A DNA stretch of 64,000 bases from Desulfacinum infernum DSM 9756 (lineage in GTDB: Bacteria > Desulfobacterota > Syntrophobacteria > Syntrophobacterales > DSM-9756). How positions within the stretch are numbered: the first letter of the stretch is position 1; every line of letters starts with the position of its first letter. The notes under the pieces were generated by a model. It had not been told where the DNA came from, searched no databases, and worked only from the letters and a program-made list of their open reading frames with translations. Shown piece after piece: positions 7,460 to 15,454 of this stretch. Made by a program: the position numbers and the translations under genes. The stretch spans positions 62,001 to 126,000 of the forward strand of contig NZ_FQVB01000012.1 of assembly GCF_900129305.1 (NCBI RefSeq), given 5' to 3'.

Positions 7460-8358
7460 GAGCCGTTCTCCTTCCTGTCGATATCCACCGCGCCGTCGTA
7501 ATCCACATCCCGCCGGACACGGACTTCCTTGCCAACGCTGTCGTATTCCGTCCAGGCATCGGGCCGGCCATCTCCGTTTCGATCTTCGGCCAGGTACCGA
7601 AGCCGGCCAGCTTCATAGCGACCCCACAGGTCCATGCGGCCGTCCCCGTTCCGGTCCTCCAGGCAAGACGCGGGCCTCCCTTCCGGGTCGAAGGTCCAGA
7701 CGGAGCGCACGCGCTTGCCCTGCGCATCCCCCTCCACCACCAGAAAGAGACGTCCCCGGGCGTCGTAGGATTCCGCTCGGTAGGGAGGATCCGCGCCGTG
7801 CACCTCCCGCTCCCTCAGGATCCCGTCCAGGTAAGTGCTCCGTTCTTCGAAGAATCCGTCCCCGTCTCCGTCCCGTTCTTCCACCAGGGGCCAAAAGGGA
7901 TCGAGATAGCTTAGGATCCGGTCGAACCGCCCGTCCCCGTCGGTGTCTTCATAGTCGCGAAGACGCCGGTCTCCCTGAAAGTCCACGGCGCGCTCCGCCC
8001 TTCCGTCCCCGTCGTCATCCATCTCCGCCCGAACCCGGACACCCTGCTCATAGAGGAAACGGGTCTCCCGGCGGCGGTCTCCGTCCCCATCGGTTTCCAG
8101 CCGGACGAGCTCCCCGTTGCGGTAGTGCTGCACCGTTTCAAAAAACCCGTCGCCGTCCCCATCCACCTCCAGGCGTTGGACCGCGCCGCCATCGTCCAGA
8201 CGCACGATTTGATCCACCTTCCCGTCGGCGTTGGTGTCCCGGCGCACCACCCGGGCCGCTTCCACCATCGGAACGAGGCACCCCAACCCCAGCACCACGG
8301 CGACCGCAATCGCGGAGAACCGCAAACGCCCCGCTCCCTTATCTCCCGGCGACTTCAT
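7456..8358 (-). CDS. Exported protein with nine DxDxDG calcium-loop-like repeats, coupled to exbB
   Basis: A 300-residue protein with a basic N-terminus and a signal peptide (hydrophobic residues about 14-30, likely cut near VEA/ARV). The mature part is built from about nine units. Each has an Asp-rich loop of the form D-x-[DN]-x-D-G-x-x-[DE] (DTNADGKVD, DGDGDGFFE twice, DDDGDGRAE, DTDGDGRFD, DRNGDGRMD, DRNGDGRPD and variants), followed by a short stretch resembling a beta-hairpin. Such loops bind Ca2+ in EF-hand, dockerin and thrombospondin-3 repeats; metal binding here is inference. The protein should act in the periplasm. Its stop codon overlaps the exbB GTG, so it is translated together with the TonB motor. 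I do not recognise a named family. Its leader holds a terminator-like hairpin. Confidence 0.75.
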   Translation of the reverse strand: MKSPGDKGAGRLRFSAIAVAVVLGLGCLVPMVEAARVVRRDTNADGKVDQIVRLDDGGAVQRLEVDGDGDGFFETVQHYRNGELVRLETDGDGDRRRETRFLYEQGVRVRAEMDDDGDGRAERAVDFQGDRRLRDYEDTDGDGRFDRILSYLDPFWPLVEERDGDGDGFFEERSTYLDGILREREVHGADPPYRAESYDARGRLFLVVEGDAQGKRVRSVWTFDPEGRPASCLEDRNGDGRMDLWGRYEAGRLRYLAEDRNGDGRPDAWTEYDSVGKEVRVRRDVDYDGAVDIDRKENGS

Positions 8359-8369
8359 CCTTTACCCAC

Positions 8370-8421
8370 AAAAAAACCACGAGAGTCGATCCTCCGTTTC
8401 CAGAGCTTCGACCTTCGTGGT
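8370..8421 (-). terminator. Intrinsic-terminator-like hairpin in the leader of the DxDxDG-exbB-exbD-tonB operon
   Basis: On the minus strand ACCACGA pairs with TCGTGGT (8376-8382 with 8415-8421), with an inner GTCGA/TCGAC stem. Seven T residues follow (8370-8376). The T-run ends only 12 bases before the ATG at 8358. The layout copies that of the leader at 3857-3914, and both share the phrase CCACGAAGG. It could act as a transcription attenuator, terminate read-through from btuD, or be a relic of a dispersed repeat. Confidence 0.55.
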
Positions 8422-8552
8422 CCTCGATTTTCGGGCGGACACGGACGCCCTCGGCCTTCCGTGACGGGAAATGGATCGGCAACCCGGCGCCTTCGTGGCA
8501 CCAGCCGACGACCCGTTTCTAGAACAACCCCCAGGGCCATGTCAAGCCGCAT

Positions 8553-8600
8553 TCCTTCAATCCTTAATCCTCTGATCCTTCAATCCTTCAATCCTTCCCA
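8553..8600. repeat. Short tandem repeats of the AATCCTT type at the btuD 3' end
   Basis: Imperfect units of seven to eight bases (read as ATTCCTTCA, ATCCTTA, ATCCTCTG, ATCCTTCA and so on) run through the stop codon region of the ATP-binding gene. The same unit occurs at 36909-36950, 45905-45940, 46323-46378 and 58238-58275. Confidence 0.75.
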
Positions 8601-9388
8601 AGGTATCGGCGCGGCACCGGGGTGATCCGAGGGAACCGCCCCAGGGGGCTTTCGTCCACCAGCACCACGCAGCCGTAGGCGGCTTCCAGGGCGTCGAAGG
8701 TGAGCACCTCCGCGGGCGGCCCCAGGCTCACCGACCGACCGTCTTTCAGCAAGAGAACCGTGTCCCCGTACATGGCCGCCAGGTTGATGTCGTGGGTGAC
8801 CATGACGATGGTGATTTCCTTGTCGCCACGAAGCTCCTCCAGAAGATCCATGAGGTGCACCTGGTGCTTGAGATCCAGCGCCGCCGTGGGTTCGTCCAGC
8901 AGGAGGAGCCGGGGCTCCTGGCAAAGCGCCTGGGCCAGGAAGACCCGCTGGCGTTCCCCGCCGCTCAGCCGGTCCATGGGCCGCCCGGCCAGGTGGGCCA
9001 CATGGGTCCGCTCCATGGCTTCCCGGGCCTTTTCCATGTCCGTGCGGCCTTCCAGTTGGAAGAGGCCCAGATGGGGGGATCGTCCCATGAGCACCACTTC
9101 CGCCACGGTGAAAGGGAAATCGAGGGGGACCGTCTGGGGCATGTAGGCCACGGTGTGGGAAAGGCGGCGCCGGCCGTAGGATTCAAGCGAGCGGCCGAAA
9201 AGGGAGATCCTTCCCCGGGACGGTCGCAGAAGTCCCGCCAGGGTCTTCAGGAGCGTGCTCTTGCCCGACCCGTTGGGACCGGCGATGATGAAGAACTCTC
9301 CCATCCGGACGGAAAAGGTGAGATTCCGGATCACCTCGTCCCGGTCGTAAGAGACGCTCACATCCTGGACGACCGCGGCTTCCTTCAT
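8588..9388 (-). CDS. btuD: Cobalamin ABC transporter ATP-binding protein (BtuD/FecE class)
   Basis: A 266-residue ABC ATPase with Walker A (GPNGSGKST), signature (LSGGERQRVFLAQAL), Walker B (RLLLLDEPTAALD) and the MVTHDINLAAMYGD switch region. The ATG at 9388 overlaps the stop codon of the permease gene by four bases. With BtuC (9385-10425) and BtuF (10412-11356) it forms a complete importer. Assignment to corrinoid rather than iron rests on the adjacent BtuB-like receptor, which is preceded by a cobalamin riboswitch. The last residues (RRYLGKD) are encoded by a short tandem repeat, so the C-terminus may vary between strains. Confidence 0.88.
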   Translation of the reverse strand: MKEAAVVQDVSVSYDRDEVIRNLTFSVRMGEFFIIAGPNGSGKSTLLKTLAGLLRPSRGRISLFGRSLESYGRRRLSHTVAYMPQTVPLDFPFTVAEVVLMGRSPHLGLFQLEGRTDMEKAREAMERTHVAHLAGRPMDRLSGGERQRVFLAQALCQEPRLLLLDEPTAALDLKHQVHLMDLLEELRGDKEITIVMVTHDINLAAMYGDTVLLLKDGRSVSLGPPAEVLTFDALEAAYGCVVLVDESPLGRFPRITPVPRRYLGKD

Positions 9389-10425
9389 CGGGCCGACCTT
9401 CTCAGAAGAGCGATGAAGAGCGGAGCTCCGATCATGGCCGTCACCACCCCGGCGGGCATTTCCCCCTGCCGGGGGATCCACCGGGCCAGGGCGTCGCAGA
9501 CCACCAGGTAGGCCCCGCCGCCCAGAAGACAGGCGGGAACCAGCACCCGGTGGTCCGGCCCCAAAATGAGGCGCAGAAGATGCGGTACGGCCAGGCCCAC
9601 AAACCCCAGCAGGCCGCTTCCGCACACGGCCGCACTCACCATCACGGACGTGACCACCAGGAGCCCCCAGCTCACGCGGCGCACGTGCACCCCCAGGCTT
9701 TCGGCCGCATCGCGGCCCAGGAGCAGCAGGTTCATGGGGCGGGCCAGGGCGAAAACAGCGGCGGCGCAGGGCAGGACGATGGCGGCCAGGCGCAGTCCCT
9801 GGTCGGGATCCGCCCGGGAAAGGTCCCCCATGAGCCAGAAAAGGATGTTGTGAAGGCGCGCGTCCTGGGTGGTGGAAACGAAAAAGAGGATGAGGGCCGA
9901 ACAGAAGGCGTTCACCATGACTCCCGAAAGGAGCAGGGAATCCTTTCGGAGCACCGCCTTGCCGGACGCGAGCATCATGACCAGGACCAGCGCGCCCATG
10001 CTCCCCGCAAACGCCGTGAGACTCACGCCGGGAAACTGGGAAAGGCCCAGCAGGATGCCGATGATGGCCCCCACCGCCGCGCCGCCCGACGTGCCCAGGA
10101 TGTAGGGTTCGGCCAGCGGATTTCGCAAAAGCGCCTGGAAGACCAGGCCGCCGAGAGAGAGGGCTCCGCCCACCTCCACGGCCAGAAGCACCCGGGGCCA
10201 GCGAAGCTGCCAGACGATGGTGTGAAGGGTGGGATCTCCGGTGTTTCGGAGCATGAGGACGTTCAGCAGGGATTGGAGGTCCGCCCCCGACGATCCCACC
10301 GCCAGGCCCAGCAACATGGCGGCCAGCAGGACGACCGTGAGCGAGACGGCGACGACCGCGACCCGGCCCAAAGTGACCGGCCGGGCCACCGCGTCCGCGT
10401 TCACCCGCACTTCAGGGGTTCCCAT
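9385..10425 (-). CDS. btuC: Cobalamin ABC transporter permease (BtuC/FecCD family)
   Basis: A 346-residue membrane protein with about ten helices. FecCD/BtuC hallmarks include QLRWPRVLLAVEVGGALSLG, QALLRNPLAEPYILGTSGG and the C-terminal coupling loop GFVGLAVPHLLRLILGPDHR. The ATG at 10425 lies inside the end of btuF (14-base overlap), and its stop overlaps btuD by four bases, so the three genes are translationally linked. It should form the inner-membrane channel of a BtuC2D2-BtuF importer. The alternative is a siderophore permease, since the families are not separable by eye. Confidence 0.88.
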   Translation of the reverse strand: MGTPEVRVNADAVARPVTLGRVAVVAVSLTVVLLAAMLLGLAVGSSGADLQSLLNVLMLRNTGDPTLHTIVWQLRWPRVLLAVEVGGALSLGGLVFQALLRNPLAEPYILGTSGGAAVGAIIGILLGLSQFPGVSLTAFAGSMGALVLVMMLASGKAVLRKDSLLLSGVMVNAFCSALILFFVSTTQDARLHNILFWLMGDLSRADPDQGLRLAAIVLPCAAAVFALARPMNLLLLGRDAAESLGVHVRRVSWGLLVVTSVMVSAAVCGSGLLGFVGLAVPHLLRLILGPDHRVLVPACLLGGGAYLVVCDALARWIPRQGEMPAGVVTAMIGAPLFIALLRRSAR

Positions 10426-11356
10426 GAAAGACCTCCGGGTGGAGAAGTCGGGCCAGCACCTCCAAGCCGTCCACGAGCCGCGGCGTGGGCCGGTCGAAAA
10501 GGTTCGATTCCACCAGAAAGACCCGGCCGTTTTCCACGGCCGGAAGCCCCTGCCAGCGCATCCAGCCGGCTTGGATCTCCCGGTGGATTCGGCTGCGGTC
10601 CATGGAAGAGATGACAATCACCTCCGGTCGAAGGCCCAGGACCTGCTCGACGCTGAACCGGGGATAGGGATCCGGCCCTTCCGCCACGTTGATTCCGCCC
10701 GCGAGAGTGATGATCTCGTGCGCGAAGGTCTCCGTTCCCACGGAAACGATGGGGGACGTCCCGATCTGGAAAAAGACCCGGGGACGGCCGGAAACACCCG
10801 CCATCTTTTCTTCCACCGCCCGGATCCGGCGGCCCATGGATCCCACGATCTCCCGGGCTTGTTGTTCCCGGCCCAGGACCCGTCCCAAGGCCGTCATGGT
10901 GTCCATCACGTCTTTGAGATTCTTAGGATTGACGGCATAGACCGGGATTCCCAGCGCTTCCAAGCGTTCCACGGCTTCCCTGGGGTTTCCGTCCTTGACG
11001 GCGAGACACAGATCCGGCTTCAGGGCCACAATCCGTTCCAGGTCCGGATGGACGTAGGAACCCACCTTGGGTAGCTCCGCCGCCCGCGGCGGATAGTCGC
11101 TGTAGCGGCTCACACCCGCCAGACGGTCTCCCGCCCCCAGGGCGAAGACCATCTCGGTGAGGCTGGGAGCGAGACTCACCACACGGCGCGGATGATCGGG
11201 CACGGCGACGCGCCGGCCCACCAGGTCCACCACCTCCGCGGCCGCCGCCGGCCGGCCGGTGACCAGGCAGAGACCAAGGGCCGCCAGCACCGCCAACGCC
11301 CCCATCTTCGAGGCCCGAGCGAGGAAGAGTCCATCAGCGTTTTCAGTCATCCGCAT
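10412..11356 (-). CDS. btuF: Cobalamin-binding periplasmic protein (BtuF class)
   Basis: A 314-residue class III substrate-binding protein with a signal peptide (hydrophobic residues about 20-40, ending PAAAAE). The family pattern PRRVVSLAPSLTEMVFALGA is typical of BtuF, as are YSDYPPRAAELPKVGSY and PEVIVISSMD. It captures corrinoids in the periplasm and delivers them to BtuCD. The ATG at 11356 has GCGAGG upstream; an internal ATG at residue 18 is a weaker option. It is the first gene of the btuFCD unit. About 540 bases of repeat-rich DNA separate it from btuB, so a second promoter is likely or transcription reads through from the riboswitch-controlled btuB. Confidence 0.88.
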   Translation of the reverse strand: MRMTENADGLFLARASKMGALAVLAALGLCLVTGRPAAAAEVVDLVGRRVAVPDHPRRVVSLAPSLTEMVFALGAGDRLAGVSRYSDYPPRAAELPKVGSYVHPDLERIVALKPDLCLAVKDGNPREAVERLEALGIPVYAVNPKNLKDVMDTMTALGRVLGREQQAREIVGSMGRRIRAVEEKMAGVSGRPRVFFQIGTSPIVSVGTETFAHEIITLAGGINVAEGPDPYPRFSVEQVLGLRPEVIVISSMDRSRIHREIQAGWMRWQGLPAVENGRVFLVESNLFDRPTPRLVDGLEVLARLLHPEVFHGNP

Positions 11357-11897
11357 CGATGCCTCGCCCTTTGTCCTGATGTCTTCCCGTCAGATACCGA
11401 TCAAGCGGTCCGCTCGCACAAGGATCCAAAATTATGGCTCTTTCCCAATGCACCTCAACGCCCCATCCCCTCATTCAATTGCCTTTCGCCCCGGAGGTAA
11501 CGGACACTCGCAGTCTCAAATCCTGTCCGAGAACGGGCTTCCGTCTGGAGCCCGCAAAAATCTACCCCAAATGGAGCGATTCGACCGCTGTATTCTACTT
11601 ATCTCCGCGCGATTAGCGGGCGGGGATGAACCCCGCCCCTACTCAGCTGGTCCTTCTGCCTTTCCAGGGGCGGGCTTTGCGTCCGCCTGGCGGAACCTGG
11701 CGATGGGGACGAATCGGCGAATTTAGGCTGACCTCTTTCGTAGCCGCGGGGCTTCAGCCCCGCGAAAAAGGGGCCATCATAGGCCCAGGACATGATAGGC
11801 AACATCCAACGGCCCACCCGACGTCCGGGGATGTCTCCGCAGCTACGAGAAAAGGGCATCCCCGGCGCTTTCAGACAGGCTCCCACCACAAGCTCTC
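11357..11897. repeat. Repeat-rich gap between btuB and btuF
   Basis: No gene is supported here. The stretch 11607-11710 is a diverged copy of the 161-base repeat family, with GCGGGCGGGG/CCCCGCCC and GGGGCGGGC/GTCCGCC palindromes. The stretch 11738-11768 is the CGCGGGGC TTCA GCCCCGCG palindrome, identical in its core to 1712-1740. A degenerate partner follows at about 11830. The order of elements copies that at 1700-1840. Nothing resembling a second cobalamin riboswitch was found in front of btuF. Confidence 0.7.
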
Positions 11898-13883
11898 CTA
11901 CAGCTTGAAAGACAGCCCCGCCATGAAGCTGGCTCCCGGCGCCGTAAATCCAAACGCCTCTTCATAGTCTTCGTCCAGAATGTTGGATCCCTTCACGAAG
12001 ACCTCCATGTCCTTGATGGGAGCAGGCGCCGGCACTTGGTAGGACACGGTGGCGTCCAGCACGAAGTAGTCGTCCAGCTCCACTCTTTCCGCCACCCTCC
12101 AGTACACATCATCCCGCTCGCCCACATAAAGGCCCTTGACGAACGTCCGGAACCCACCCCAACGCCAGTCGATCCAGCCGGAAGCCGCATGGGACGGGCG
12201 GCGGATCAAGTCTTTTCCTTCCTTGAAGGCCACGGAGCCAAGACCCCCATCGTCGGTCACTTCGGTATCCAGAAATGTATAGGAACCGCCCAGTGTCACA
12301 TTCTCCATGGCGCGCACCTTCACTGCCAGTTCGACTCCCCGGCTTTCCGCTTCCTGAACGTTGAAGAAGTTGGGAGTCCGAACCGGAGGTGCCGGATAGG
12401 GAGTGGGCACATAGGCGATGAGGTCCTTGTAACGGCTCTCGAAGTAGGTGAGCCCGATCGTCACCCGGTCCTCCCACAGGCGTTGGTCCACGCCCACTTC
12501 CCAGGAAACCGCCGTTTCCGGATCCAGGTCCTCATTTCCAAGGGTCCAGGCATCGTCGGCGAAGTTCTCATAGAACGTGGGTTCCTTGATACCCTTGCCC
12601 GCAGCGGCCCGCAGCTTCGTTCCCGTCTCGCGGATATCCACGGCAATCGACCCCCTGGGACTCACCTCGGTACCGAAGGCGCTGTTGTCTTCCACCCGAA
12701 AGCCTCCCACCAGGTGGACGCGATCGAAAAACGAGAGTTGCTCCTGGACGTAGAGGGCATCGTTGGTTCGATCGGCCGTCAGTTTCGTGGTCGCGAAGTC
12801 CGTGCTTTCCTGATGGTAGGTTTCCCGCTCGTATTCGTAGCCCAAAGTGAGAACGGACGAAACAGGATCCGCAGGAGAAAAAGTCAGATTGGCATGATAA
12901 TCGAAAGTGGTTCTCGTCTCTTCATATTCCCCGTTCCATGCGTAGAAATCCGTTTCCGGATTGTAGGGGTCGTCGATCTCACGATCGTTCCGGTGATAGC
13001 CCACACTCGCCACGTTTTCCCACCACGACGTGGCCTGCACGCGGGTGGTGAGGCCCACGACGGTGTCCATTTCCCGCTCGTGTTGATCGGGATCCAGGGG
13101 GCTGTATTTGTCCCCGATGCTTTCCGTGGGGTATTCATAGCGGCTGTCGTTGAGGCGGCCGGTGAGGGTGATTTCCCAGTTGTCCTTCGGGAAGAGGTCG
13201 AACCGGGCGCTCAGGGTATTGTTCCAGTAGTCGTTGTTGATGTCCAGGGCGCCGCCATCGTCGATGCGACCGTAAGCCACGGAAAATCCCATCTGGTCGT
13301 TTCCGCCCGAGACACGCAGGTGCTGTTCGCCCAGGTAGTTGCCGTTTTCCGAACGGGCGCCGTGGGCCGTGGAGACCTCCACCGACGGCGGACCGTAGCC
13401 GGACTTGGTGAAGATCTGGATGACACCGCCGATGGCATCCGACCCGTAGAGGGCGCTCTGGGGGCCCCGAATGATCTCGATCCGTTCGATGTTGTCCGTG
13501 CTGAGTGTCTCCCAGTAGAAGTCGCCGCCGCCCAGGTTCACCTGCACCCCGTCGATGAGAACCATGGTGAAGTTGTTTTCACCGCCTCGGGGGAAAATCA
13601 CGCTTTGCGCCCCCTGAGATCCCTGCCGGACCAGGGTGATTCCCGCCACGTCCCGCAGGAGCTCCGCCACGTCCGCCGCCTGACGGGCCTGGATCTCCTC
13701 TTCCGTGATGACGGTATGGGAGACGCCCACGGCCCCTTCCGGTGTCGGCGTCCGAGTGGCCGTCACCACCACATCACCCAGCGAAACGGCCTCCGCCTGA
13801 TCCTGCGCCCCGGCGTTCACGGCCGCCGCCGTCCCCAGCAGGACCACCAGCAAACCCATGACCAGCCCCTTCTGCACCCGCAT
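11898..13883 (-). CDS. btuB: TonB-dependent cobalamin receptor
   Basis: A 661-residue outer-membrane receptor. The signal peptide covers residues 1-27 (ending NAGA/QD). The TonB box region is about 34-42 (LGDVVVTATRTP). The plug domain runs to about residue 170 with VLIDGVQVNLGGG and IERIEIIRGPQSALYGSDA, followed by a 22-strand barrel. The C-terminus ends in an aromatic/hydrophobic pattern (FMAGLSFKL) suited to BAM insertion. The ATG at 13883 has a GGGAGG Shine-Dalgarno; the frame extends further upstream into the leader but has no signal peptide there. A cobalamin riboswitch at 14062-14228 and a terminator at 13960-13993 precede it, which supports BtuB rather than a siderophore receptor. Confidence 0.93.
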   Translation of the reverse strand: MRVQKGLVMGLLVVLLGTAAAVNAGAQDQAEAVSLGDVVVTATRTPTPEGAVGVSHTVITEEEIQARQAADVAELLRDVAGITLVRQGSQGAQSVIFPRGGENNFTMVLIDGVQVNLGGGDFYWETLSTDNIERIEIIRGPQSALYGSDAIGGVIQIFTKSGYGPPSVEVSTAHGARSENGNYLGEQHLRVSGGNDQMGFSVAYGRIDDGGALDINNDYWNNTLSARFDLFPKDNWEITLTGRLNDSRYEYPTESIGDKYSPLDPDQHEREMDTVVGLTTRVQATSWWENVASVGYHRNDREIDDPYNPETDFYAWNGEYEETRTTFDYHANLTFSPADPVSSVLTLGYEYERETYHQESTDFATTKLTADRTNDALYVQEQLSFFDRVHLVGGFRVEDNSAFGTEVSPRGSIAVDIRETGTKLRAAAGKGIKEPTFYENFADDAWTLGNEDLDPETAVSWEVGVDQRLWEDRVTIGLTYFESRYKDLIAYVPTPYPAPPVRTPNFFNVQEAESRGVELAVKVRAMENVTLGGSYTFLDTEVTDDGGLGSVAFKEGKDLIRRPSHAASGWIDWRWGGFRTFVKGLYVGERDDVYWRVAERVELDDYFVLDATVSYQVPAPAPIKDMEVFVKGSNILDEDYEEAFGFTAPGASFMAGLSFKL

Positions 13884-13959
13884 CTTTTTTCCTCCCTTGT
13901 TCCGGCTTGTCACGCCGCGCTTTTCCGGCGCCGGGGCCCGCCTTTTCGACGCTCGGACC

Positions 13960-13993
13960 AAAAAAATCCCGGGTTCCCCACGGAACCCGGGAT
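13960..13993 (-). terminator. Intrinsic terminator, expression platform of the cobalamin riboswitch
   Basis: On the minus strand ATCCCGGGTTCC pairs with GGAACCCGGGAT around a short loop, and seven T residues follow. It lies between the cobalamin aptamer and the btuB start codon, about 75 bases before the ATG. This fits a transcription-termination switch in which B12 binding stops btuB transcription. Confidence 0.88.
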
Positions 13994-14061
13994 CTCCCCT
14001 TTTCATCCCCATCCGTTTCGGCACCGCCGGCCCATACCTCGGGGCTTTCACGGCACCTCGC

Positions 14062-14228
14062 GTCGCAGGCAGGTTTTCTGACTCTCGGATCGTCCTACCG
14101 GCTGCGCCTTCCCACCGCAAACACTGCGGCAGTGGCATGCGAGCAGCTTTCGTCCCCGATCACAGCGGCGGGCCCGTTCCCGATTCCCACGGGATTCCCT
14201 CTTAGGCACCGAAGTGCACCTGCGACTT
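14062..14228 (-). promoter_or_regulatory. Cobalamin (B12) riboswitch controlling btuB
   Basis: Read on the minus strand, the conserved aptamer elements appear in order. The P1 5' arm is GTCGCAGG, then come GGTGCC, the AGGGAAT segment, GCCGCTGTGATC (core), GGTGGGAAGGC, and GAGTCAGAAAACCTGCC (the B12-box end). The P1 3' arm is CCTGCGAC. An intrinsic terminator follows downstream. The ligand would be adenosylcobalamin or a related corrinoid, repressing the receptor gene when supply is sufficient. Confidence 0.93.
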
Positions 14229-14750
14229 CCAACCCTCTAACAGGAGAGCATCTCCAAGTCAAGGGAGGCAGACCCTCAACGGGGCAGCGCACAAGTCCTC
14301 CGAGGAAAACCGTGTCGGCGGTCGTCTGTAGGGGCGAATGATGATTCGCCCCTACAGGCCGTGCGCACGAACGGAACGAGGTCGCGGACTATTCAACGGA
14401 GTGCTTTCCTTCCCCGGGTTTCCCTAACACATCGTGATCGGCGGGCGGGGATCAACCCCGCCCCTACCCCGGGGAGATCCATCCATTCCTGTAGAGACGG
14501 GCTTTATGCCGGCCCGTCAGGACTTCGCACAGGGGAAGAATCGTTGACCTAATCTGAGCGATTTTTTCTTCGGGTGTCTCTTACACCGCGTGATTAGCGG
14601 GCGGGGATAAACCCCGCCCCTACCCAATGGATCCGGGGCTTTTTGCAGGGGCGGGCTTTACGCCCGCCCTTCAGGAGCTGTCCATTAGAAAGAACCGTCC
14701 AATTCAGGGTTGAAATAAGGTGCACGAAAGCCAATGCCGCGCGGCTGAAG
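14229..14750. repeat. Intergenic cluster of palindromic repeats
   Basis: No gene is supported. At 14326-14357 is a perfect 14-base inverted repeat, CTGTAGGGGCGAAT with ATTCGCCCCTACAG and a GATG loop. At about 14433-14546 is a diverged copy of the 161-base repeat family. At 14548-14708 is the near-identical second copy of that repeat. The last two lie head to tail with a single base between them. The end of the region abuts the thioesterase stop codon. Confidence 0.8.
14548..14708. repeat. 161-bp dispersed repeat, copy 2 (pairs with 4815-4975)
   Basis: Same length and orientation as 4815-4975, with five differences by eye. Its first bases duplicate the codons of the hicA 5' region although no hicA follows here. 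This shows the repeat unit has carried a piece of that gene or was the source of it. Confidence 0.9.
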
Positions 14751-15185
14751 TCACGCGGGCAGCGGTTCCCCTTCGTAGACTTCCACGGCGCGCCGAAGCC
14801 CTTCCGGAACGGGCACGGGGCGGCGGGTTTCGACACTCACCGCCACGGCCGTGATCCGGCCGGAGGCGATAAACTCGTCGGTTTCCGCCTTGTAGATGGC
14901 AAACTGGAACGTAAAGCTGGTGTTGCCGATATGGGTCAGGCGCGTGTGGACGTTCAGCACCTCGTCGAACCGGGCACTTCCCTTGTAGCTGCACTGGGCG
15001 TCCACGTAGAAGAAGTCGATTCCGTCCTGGAGGAGCTTGTCGTAGCTGTAGTCAACGGCCTTGAGATAATCGGTGAGTCCCTGGTCGAAGTAGATGAGAT
15101 AATTGGAAAAGAAGACATGGCCCTGGGCGTCCGTATCCGCGTAGCGTACCCGAACCGGCGTGTAGAACTTGTATTTTTCCCCCAT
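14751..15185 (-). CDS. Acyl-CoA thioesterase, 4HBT/YbgC-like hot-dog fold
   Basis: A 144-residue hot-dog-fold protein. The active-site signature YADTDAQGHVFFSNYL (about residues 14-29) is that of the 4-hydroxybenzoyl-CoA thioesterase/YbgC family, with the Asp in TDAQGHV as the expected catalytic residue. The length matches the family (130-150 residues). It should hydrolyse acyl-CoA in the cytoplasm; the chain specificity cannot be read. The ATG at 15185 is directly preceded by a tandem-repeat-like stretch (ATTGAAGGATG), so the ribosome binding site lies in that repeat. It stands alone between repeat clusters. Confidence 0.88.
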   Translation of the reverse strand: MGEKYKFYTPVRVRYADTDAQGHVFFSNYLIYFDQGLTDYLKAVDYSYDKLLQDGIDFFYVDAQCSYKGSARFDEVLNVHTRLTHIGNTSFTFQFAIYKAETDEFIASGRITAVAVSVETRRPVPVPEGLRRAVEVYEGEPLPA

Positions 15186-15309
15186 CCTTCAATCCCTCCT
15201 CTCCATCGGCATCCTTTTCCGCTCGGAAAGACATGGCTCGGCCTTTTTTCCTGCTTACAACGGCCGTCGAAGGAGCGCAACCCCACTCACAAAACCTCGC
15301 GAAAACCCA

Positions 15310-15339
15310 TTTGCGTCCATTAGCGTTCATTGGCGGTTT
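15310..15339. repeat. Dispersed motif of the AACCGC-AATGAACGC family
   Basis: This stretch (read on the minus strand as AAACCGCCAATGAACGC followed by TAATGGACGCAAA) belongs to the short intergenic motif family also found at 22435-22502, 33806-33838 and 33926-33955. It lies between the thioesterase and the giant VWA gene, which diverge from here. Confidence 0.7.
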
Positions 15340-15454
15340 CCATTCCCGCTACGCTCCCACTTGATGAGGCCCGCCAAAAGGTCTAAGAAGAATTCAAATT
15401 TCCCGGTTCCACCGGCGTGTTTCGGTGCTCCCCCCATGCAAAAGGAGGCCGGTC

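Noticed and set aside
12036-14081. 681-codon plus-strand frame opposite btuB
   Set aside because: It has no recognisable domain and runs through the terminator and riboswitch of btuB. The minus-strand frame is an unmistakable TonB-dependent receptor.
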